Positions 58,795 through 64,000 of a stretch of DNA of 64,000 bases are shown one piece after another. Within the stretch, counting starts at the first letter, position 1; each line of letters begins with the position of its first letter. This stretch comes from Streptomyces griseoloalbus (GTDB lineage: Bacteria > Actinomycetota > Actinomycetes > Streptomycetales > Streptomycetaceae): assembly GCA_014650015.1 (NCBI GenBank), contig BMUD01000020.1, forward strand, positions 1 to 64,000, in the 5' to 3' direction. The notes under the pieces are model-generated. The model had not been told where the DNA came from. It did not search any database and saw only the letters and a list, made by a program, of their open reading frames with translations. Both the position numbers and the translations under genes were made by a program.

Positions 58795-61323
58795 CTACTC
58801 GGCCTTGATCGCCTGCAGCATGTTCAGGCGAGCCGCCCGCCGGGCCGGCCACAGCGCCGCCAGCACACCCACCAGCGCGGCCAGCAGCAGGAAGACGGCC
58901 ATCCGGCCCCAGGGCAGGACCAGTTCGTACGTCGCCATCCTCGTGCCCATCAGCTCACCCGCGGCCCAGCCGAAGAACACGCCCAGACCGATTCCGAGCA
59001 CCCCGCCGAACAGCGAGATCACCAGGGACTCCAGCCGGACCATCCGCTTGATGCCCTTGCGGTCCAGGCCGATCGCCCGCAGCAGGCCGATCTCCTGGGA
59101 GCGCTCGAACACCGACATCGCCAGGGTGTTGATGACGCCGAGGACCGCCACGATCACCGCCATCGCCAGCAGGCCGTAGAGCATGTTCAGCATCAGGGTG
59201 AACATCTGGGCGATCTCGTTGGAGAGGTCCTTCCTGTCCTGGACCTGGATCCCCGGGTTGGTGCCGAGGGCCTTCTCCAGGGACTCCTTCACCGCGCCGG
59301 ACGCGCCGTCGGCGGTCTTCACCATGACCATCATGTCGGCCGGTTCCGACTCGTGCGGGGCGAGGGTCGCGGTGTCGATCATGATGCCGCTCATCATGTC
59401 GTTGCCCTGGTAGAGGCCGGCGACCGTGAGCTTCTGCTTCCGGCCGTCCTCGTAGGCGACGGTGAAGGACGAACCGGCCTTCCAGCCGTAGGACTTCGCG
59501 GTGGCCTCGTCCGCGACGACCCGCGTGCCGCCGACCTCGAAGGCACCGGAGAGGGTCTCGAACTCGGTCAGGTCGTCGAACGTGGCGCCGTTCACGCCGG
59601 TCAGGTACTCGGTCCGGCCGTCGATGCGGGAGACCGCGGTGCGCATCGGGCTGGTGGCGGTGACGCCGTCGGTCTGCCTCAGCTTCCTCTCGACGTCCGG
59701 CGACAGCGCGTTGCCGTTCCTCATGGACACCACGTAGTCCGCCTCGATCGCGGCGGCCGCCATCTTGTCGATGGACTTCTGCAGACTGCCCGCCGCCACC
59801 GTCATACCGGTGATCAGGGTGAGCCCGATCATCAGCGCGGACGCGGTGGCGGCGGTACGGCGCGGATTGCGCACCGAGTTCTGCCGGGCCAGCTTGCCGG
59901 GCATCCCGAAGACGCGCAGGACCGGAGCCGCGGCGGCGATCAGCGGGCGGGACAGCAGCGGGGTCAGGATGAAGACGCCGGTGATCAGCAGCACCGCGCC
60001 GATGCCCATGGGGGCCTGGCCGTCGGAGCCCTTCATCGTCGTGGCCGCGAGGACCACCGCGACACCGGCCGCCGAGAACAGCGCGCCCAGCGTGTTGCGC
60101 AGCACCAGGGACTTGGTGGTCGCCTTGGCGTGCACGGAGCTCATCGCCGCCACCGGCGGGATCTTCGCCGCCCGGCGGCCGGGCAGCCACGCGGCGAGCA
60201 TGGTGACGAGGACGCCGACGGCGAACGCGGTGCCGATCGTGCCGGGCGAGACCACCAGCGGCCCGTCGGGCACGGTCGCGCCCAGCGTCCCCATCAGGGA
60301 GCGCAGCCCCACGCCGATGCCGACCCCGGCGAGCAGTCCGGCGACGGCGGCGACCGCGCCGACGACGAACGCCTCGATCAGCACCGACCGCGTGACCTGA
60401 CGGCGGGAGGCGCCGACGGCGCGCATCAGCGCCAGCTCCCGGGTGCGCTGGGCGACCAGCATGGTGAAGGTGTTGGCGATGATGAACGTGCCGACGAAGA
60501 GCGCGATACCGGCGAACACCAGCAGACCCTGCTTCAGTCCGCTCATCGAGGAGGCGATCGTCTCCGCCTGCTCGTCGGCGAGTTCCGCGCCGGTCGTGGT
60601 CTCCACGACGCCGGACGGCAGCGCCTTCTCCAGCTGGGCCCGCAGCGCGGCCTGGCTGACGCCGTCCTTCGCCTTGACGGCGATCTCGTCGAACGTGCCC
60701 GCCTTGCCGAACAGCTTCTGCGCGCTCGCCGTGTCGAACAGGGTGAGGCTGCCACCGGCCGCGACATTGCCGTCGTCGGTGGTGAAGATGCCGGCGATCA
60801 CCGGCTCCAGGACCGGACCGTCGACCGACATCCGTACGGTGTCGCCGACCTCGTAGCCGGTGCGCTCCGCGGTCGCGGAGTCGATGAGGATCTCGCCCTC
60901 ACCCTTCGGCGCGTGCCCGCCGACCAGTGGATACCGGGGGTCCTCGGTGCCCCAGTAGTTGCCGCCCTGCGACTGGAAGCCGTTGCCGATCAGCTTGCCG
61001 TCCCGGTCGGCGATCGCGGTGAAGCCGGTGACGATCCCGATCGCCTGTGCGGCGCCGGGCACCCGGGCGCTGTCGTCGACCAGGGCGCGGGTCAGCTCCT
61101 GGACCTCGCCGACCTTGTCGCCCTCGGCCTCCTTGAAGTCGGGCGTGACGGCGACGTCGACGTGGTCGAAGCCCTTGGCGGACTGCTTCTCCAGGGCGGC
61201 GGAGAGGGTGTTGGTGAAGACCAGGGTCCCCGACACGAAGGCCACGCCGAGCATCACGGCGAGCACGGTCATCAGGAGCCGGGCCTTGTGCGCGAGCACA
61301 TTGCGCAGGGCGGTACGGAACAT
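58795..61323 (-). CDS. MacB/FtsX-type ABC permease (system 2)
   Basis: The 842-residue permease has the same plan as that at 31339-33918: N-terminal helix KARLLMTVLAVMLGVAFVSG, extracytoplasmic domain, first FtsX helices (IALFVGTFIIANTFTMLVAQ), second set and a C-terminal FtsX triplet (LAMSVFERSQEIGLLRAIGL). The two proteins also share the RNPRRTAATASALMIGL segment, so they are paralogues. It is preceded by its ATPase, with a 69-bp gap, rather than overlapping. No strong ribosome site precedes the ATG at 61323. Confidence 0.92.
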   Translation of the reverse strand: MFRTALRNVLAHKARLLMTVLAVMLGVAFVSGTLVFTNTLSAALEKQSAKGFDHVDVAVTPDFKEAEGDKVGEVQELTRALVDDSARVPGAAQAIGIVTGFTAIADRDGKLIGNGFQSQGGNYWGTEDPRYPLVGGHAPKGEGEILIDSATAERTGYEVGDTVRMSVDGPVLEPVIAGIFTTDDGNVAAGGSLTLFDTASAQKLFGKAGTFDEIAVKAKDGVSQAALRAQLEKALPSGVVETTTGAELADEQAETIASSMSGLKQGLLVFAGIALFVGTFIIANTFTMLVAQRTRELALMRAVGASRRQVTRSVLIEAFVVGAVAAVAGLLAGVGIGVGLRSLMGTLGATVPDGPLVVSPGTIGTAFAVGVLVTMLAAWLPGRRAAKIPPVAAMSSVHAKATTKSLVLRNTLGALFSAAGVAVVLAATTMKGSDGQAPMGIGAVLLITGVFILTPLLSRPLIAAAAPVLRVFGMPGKLARQNSVRNPRRTAATASALMIGLTLITGMTVAAGSLQKSIDKMAAAAIEADYVVSMRNGNALSPDVERKLRQTDGVTATSPMRTAVSRIDGRTEYLTGVNGATFDDLTEFETLSGAFEVGGTRVVADEATAKSYGWKAGSSFTVAYEDGRKQKLTVAGLYQGNDMMSGIMIDTATLAPHESEPADMMVMVKTADGASGAVKESLEKALGTNPGIQVQDRKDLSNEIAQMFTLMLNMLYGLLAMAVIVAVLGVINTLAMSVFERSQEIGLLRAIGLDRKGIKRMVRLESLVISLFGGVLGIGLGVFFGWAAGELMGTRMATYELVLPWGRMAVFLLLAALVGVLAALWPARRAARLNMLQAIKAE

Positions 61324-61392
61324 GGGTGTCTACTCGAGTCCAGAGGAGGGAGGGAGCGCGGACGGAGGGCGGACGCGGGAGCCGCCGAGGGG

Positions 61393-62163
61393 TCAGCTGG
61401 TGCGGCCCTTGGCGTCGAACCGCTTCATCCGGTCGAGCACCGAGTCGGCCGTCGGCCCGTACACCTCGTCCACGATCCTGCCGTCCGCGAGGAAGATCAC
61501 CCGGTCCGCGTAGGCGGCGGCCACCGGGTCGTGGGTCACCATGACCACGGTCTGCCCCAGCTCGCGCACGGAGTTGCGCAGGAAGCCCAGCACCTCGGCG
61601 CCGGAGCGGGAGTCCAGGTTTCCGGTGGGCTCGTCGCCGAAGATGATGTCGGGCCGGGAGGCCAGCGCCCGCGCCACGGCGACCCGCTGCTGCTGACCGC
61701 CGGACAGCTGCGAGGGCCGGTGGCTCAGCCGGTCGGACAGGCCGACCATCCGGATCACGGTGTCCAGCCACTGCTGGTCCGGCTTACGGCCCGCGATGTC
61801 CATCGGGAGGGTGATGTTCTCCAGGGCGGACAGCGTCGGGAGCAGGTTGAACGCCTGGAAGATGAAGCCGATCTTGTCCCGGCGCAGCCTGGTCAGCTGC
61901 TTGTCCTTCAGCGAGCCCAGCTCGGTCTCGCCGATGCGCACGGAACCCGAGGAGAAGGTGTCGAGGCCGGCCACGCAGTGCATCAGCGTGGACTTGCCGG
62001 AGCCGGAGGGGCCCATGATCGCGGTGAACTCGGCCTGCCGGAAACCGACGGAGACCCGGTCCAGGGCGACCACCTGGGTCTCGCCCTGGCCATAGATCTT
62101 CGAAAGGTCCGTGGCGCGCGCGGCCACGGCGGTGGTCCGGTCGGCGATGGGTGCGGTGGTCAC
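61393..62163 (-). CDS. ABC transporter ATP-binding protein, LolD/MacB type (system 2)
   Basis: The 256-residue ATPase has Walker A GPSGSGKST, signature LSGGQQQRVAVARAL, Walker B IIFGDEPTGNLDSR and H-loop VTHDPV. Large identical blocks are shared with the ATPase at 30554-31342 (LTRLRRD.IGFIFQA.NLLPTL, ENITLPMDIAGRK, GAEVLGFLR), so the pair arose by duplication. The GTG at 62163 has AGGAG at 8 bases; upstream in-frame ATG at 62211 is an alternative. An inverted repeat lies in its promoter region at 62288-62313. Confidence 0.93.
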   Translation of the reverse strand: MTTAPIADRTTAVAARATDLSKIYGQGETQVVALDRVSVGFRQAEFTAIMGPSGSGKSTLMHCVAGLDTFSSGSVRIGETELGSLKDKQLTRLRRDKIGFIFQAFNLLPTLSALENITLPMDIAGRKPDQQWLDTVIRMVGLSDRLSHRPSQLSGGQQQRVAVARALASRPDIIFGDEPTGNLDSRSGAEVLGFLRNSVRELGQTVVMVTHDPVAAAYADRVIFLADGRIVDEVYGPTADSVLDRMKRFDAKGRTS

Positions 62164-62287
62164 GGGATGGACTCCTGTCGGGACGACGTGTTCTCGGGGG
62201 ACGCCGTCCATCGTTCCGCCGCTTCGCCGCCGTGTAGTCACCCGCTGCTCCCGTTCCGGGGGGCGACCAGGGGCGGACCGCCAAACG

Positions 62288-62313
62288 CGCCGTCATACCT
62301 GGGGATGACGGCG
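62288..62313. promoter_or_regulatory. Inverted repeat upstream of ABC operon 2
   Basis: CGCCGTCAT (62288-62296) and ATGACGGCG (62305-62313) are exact inverses separated by 8 bp. They lie about 125 bp before the ABC ATPase start in the 390-bp gap 62164-62553, shared with bldA in the opposite direction. A related ACGGTGAAATTCCGTCAT stretch occurs near 62361. This looks like a two-component or repressor operator. No gene is seen in the gap. The bldA -10-like TAGGCT is at 62520-62525. Confidence 0.7.
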
Positions 62314-62553
62314 GACCCTGACGCGGGGCGCGCCGGGAACGGGTGGAGCGCCCTTGTTCGGACGGTGAAATTCCGTCATTCCGCATGCGTGGCGGATCGT
62401 CACACGCAAGGCTGTTGGCACGTGCTGGGAGCGACTTCGGAGTGCTGATGCACCCTCAGGCGCCAATAAAATAAGACAAGATCGGTCCATCCCGCCGCTG
62501 CTCACGGCAGGGTCCCCGATAGGCTCGGCACCTCGAAGTGGAGCCCATGGCCT

Positions 62554-62640
62554 GCCCGGATGGTGGAATGCAGACACGGCGAGCTTAAACCTCGCTGCCC
62601 CTCAGCGGGCGTGCCGGTTCAAGTCCGGCTCCGGGCACCA
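62554..62640 (+). tRNA. bldA: tRNA-Leu (anticodon TAA), bldA
   Basis: The 87-nt gene folds as a class II tRNA: acceptor GCCCGGA/TCCGGGC, D arm, anticodon stem GCGAG/CTCGC with anticodon TAA at 62586-62588, long variable arm TGCCCCTCAGCGGGCG, T arm GCCGG-TTCAAGT-CCGGC, discriminator A and encoded CCA. tRNA-Leu(UAA) is the only tRNA that reads UUA efficiently in Streptomyces; bldA mutants are bald and fail to make antibiotics. The sequence agrees closely with the published bldA. Codon TTA is rare, and I saw none in the genes here. Confidence 0.97.
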
Positions 62641-62908
62641 CTCGCATGTCGCTCTCGCTCGACGACGACGGCCTGTCACCGCCGCGTCCCGCGGGACCAC
62701 GGCCGGGAGTACGGCCCTCTCCGCGTGCGCGCCCCGCATCTCGTCCCCGCCGCGACGCCCCTTTCTCCCACGCACCCGGCCGGACGGCCAGGGGAGCGCC
62801 TCACACCCTCGCGCCGCCGGAACCGACCTCGCCGAGGCCTGCACCGGGTTCCCCCCGGCGTGAGCAGGGCGCTCTCCGGCCGGTCGCGGGCGGCCCCGGC
62901 CGGGCTCC

Positions 62909-62941
62909 GGGCAGGTGCCGGGCAGGTACCGGGCAGGTGCC
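62909..62941. repeat. Three 11-bp tandem repeats
   Basis: GGGCAGGTGCC, GGGCAGGTACC and GGGCAGGTGCC follow one another in the gap between bldA and the next gene (62641-63105, 465 bp). The palindrome GTCCCGCGGGAC at about 62687 may be part of a tRNA terminator. I see no gene in this gap. Confidence 0.75.
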
Positions 62942-63105
62942 GGGGCGGTCACGGTTCGCTCACCGGCGGTGAAGGGAATCACCAAGCCGCGTAGCGTGTT
63001 GCGCAGCACAACGAGGGAAAGATCCTCCCCAAGCATTAGGGTCATTCCTTTGCCTACCTATTACTCTTGAGCCAAGGCCGCGCTGTGTGGCCATGGAGGA
63101 GTGAA

Positions 63106-63999
63106 ATGAGGAGCAGAAACCCGGTCTTCTCGCGACGGGGGTTCAGCCGCGACAACGGCTACGCGGGCTTCAACACCGCGCCGCAGGCCGGGGGTCCCGC
63201 TGTCGCCACGCAGGCCAACCCGTACGCGCAGCCGACGGGCAACCCGTACGCGCAGAACCCGTACGCCCAGCAGGACCTGCAGCACGGCGCACCGCCGCAG
63301 GCGCCGGCCGTCACCGGCCGGATGACCATCGACGACGTCATCATGCGCACGGCGAGCACCCTCGGTGTGCTCATCGTCACCGCCGCGCTCTCCTGGGCCC
63401 TGCTGCCGGTCGACGACGCCAACATCAGCCGGTCCTACGGGATCGGCATCGGCGCCGCGCTGGTCGGCATGGTCCTGGCGCTCGTGCAGTCCTTCAAGCG
63501 CAAGGCCTCGCCGGCGCTGATTCTCACGTACGCCGCGTTCGAGGGTGTCTTCCTCGGCGTCATCTCCAGCATCGTCGACAACCGCATCGCCGACGGTGCG
63601 GCCATGCAGGCCGTGCTCGGCACCATGGCGGTCTTCGCCGGTGTGCTGGTGGCGTACAAGGCGGGCTGGATCCGCGTCAACCGCCGCTTCTACGGCTTCG
63701 TGCTGGCGGCGGCGCTCGGCTTCATCCTGCTGATGGCCGTGAACCTGCTGTTCGCGGTGTTCGGCGGCGGTGACGGCCTCGGCTTCCGCAGCGGCCCGCT
63801 CGGCGTCATCTTCGGCGTCGTCGGCATCATCCTCGGCGCCTGCTTCCTCGCTCTGGACTTCAAGCAGGTCGAGGACGGCATCGCCTACGGTGCGCCGCGC
63901 GAGGAGGCCTGGTTCGCCGCCTTCGGCCTCACGCTGACGCTGGTGTGGATCTACATGGAGTTCCTGCGCATCATCTCGATCCTCAACAGCAACGACTAG
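63106..63999 (+). CDS. Bax inhibitor-1/YccA family membrane protein
   Basis: The 297-residue protein has a Pro/Gln/Asn-rich cytoplasmic N-terminus (NPYAQPTGNPYAQNPYAQQD) and seven hydrophobic helices, ending LALDFKQVEDGIAYGAPREE with the charged residues that gate the pore in BI-1 proteins, then a last helix. Bacterial BI-1 homologues act as pH-sensitive calcium leak channels or protease inhibitors (YccA on FtsH). GGAGGA is six bases before the ATG at 63106. It ends one base before the window edge, and its TAG is complete. Confidence 0.93.
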   Translation: MRSRNPVFSRRGFSRDNGYAGFNTAPQAGGPAVATQANPYAQPTGNPYAQNPYAQQDLQHGAPPQAPAVTGRMTIDDVIMRTASTLGVLIVTAALSWALLPVDDANISRSYGIGIGAALVGMVLALVQSFKRKASPALILTYAAFEGVFLGVISSIVDNRIADGAAMQAVLGTMAVFAGVLVAYKAGWIRVNRRFYGFVLAAALGFILLMAVNLLFAVFGGGDGLGFRSGPLGVIFGVVGIILGACFLALDFKQVEDGIAYGAPREEAWFAAFGLTLTLVWIYMEFLRIISILNSND

Positions 64000-64000
64000 C

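Noticed and set aside
59353-62448. Plus-strand open frame of over 1000 codons opposite ABC operon 2
   Set aside because: It covers two genes with clear ABC motifs on the other strand and crosses their promoter; Gly/Arg/Asp-rich without domains.

Overview
The window is a very GC-rich (roughly 72% by eye) actinobacterial chromosome segment and almost certainly comes from a Streptomyces. Codon third positions are nearly all G or C, GTG starts are frequent, and gene order matches the S. coelicolor core around the galactose operon, ppc, mfd, rpfA, eno and bldA. The tRNA-Leu with a UAA anticodon at 62554-62640 is bldA, the developmental tRNA of Streptomyces. No coding sequence assigned here showed an in-frame TTA codon when I looked for them.

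Left part (1-19.6 kb). A galactose block (SSF symporter diverging from galT-galE-galK) has inverted repeats in the shared promoter. It is followed by a GNAT acetyltransferase, an orphan LuxR-type response regulator, the divergent tamR/tam pair (aconitate stress circuit) with its palindromic operators, a RelE/Phd-like toxin-antitoxin pair with a perfect 20-bp palindrome, a fatty-acid desaturase-TetR operon with tandem 15-bp operators, and ppc. Then come a sortase-E substrate (LAETG), a small membrane protein, and the glmU-prs-L25-pth group that supplies UDP-GlcNAc, PRPP and translation functions. tRNA-Gln(TTG) closes this part.

Middle part (19.6-34 kb). This is the most accessory-looking stretch. 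A helix-turn-helix/LAGLIDADG-like protein abuts tRNA-Gln. An orphan NarL-type histidine kinase is followed by a four-gene polymorphic toxin/immunity cluster: a YwqJ-type deaminase with a SUKH-3 protein on the minus strand, and diverging from them a WHH-nuclease fused to a SUKH domain and a 925-residue protein combining an Imm35-like head, a proline/collagen-like linker, a deaminase and a SUKH-4-like tail. A coiled-coil protein, a DHA2 drug exporter and a MacB-type ABC transporter follow.

Right part (34-64 kb). mfd has an unusual array of 20-bp repeats that seems to start inside its own last codons. Next are a lipoprotein HNH nuclease with a DasR-type site, two exported proteins, an HTH/N6-methylase/HsdS-like orphan protein behind a 28-bp palindrome, a membrane protein plus Ser/Thr kinase operon, a SurA-like lipoprotein, mazG preceded by a 15-bp-periodic cluster of DnaA-box-like sequences, a P450, and two Rpf (spore resuscitation muralytic) genes. 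The second Rpf gene has a ydaO-type c-di-AMP riboswitch. The conserved eno-divIC-DUF501-ppx block, a type II NADH dehydrogenase with a Rex-like site, cfa, a second MacB-type ABC transporter (a paralogue of the first, in inverted orientation), bldA and a Bax-inhibitor-1 family protein complete the window.

The regulatory layer is the richest aspect: several strong palindromes lie exactly in promoter gaps. The fused toxin/immunity proteins, the DnaA-box array and the repeat arrays growing out of mfd (and, more weakly, ppx) are the least explained features.
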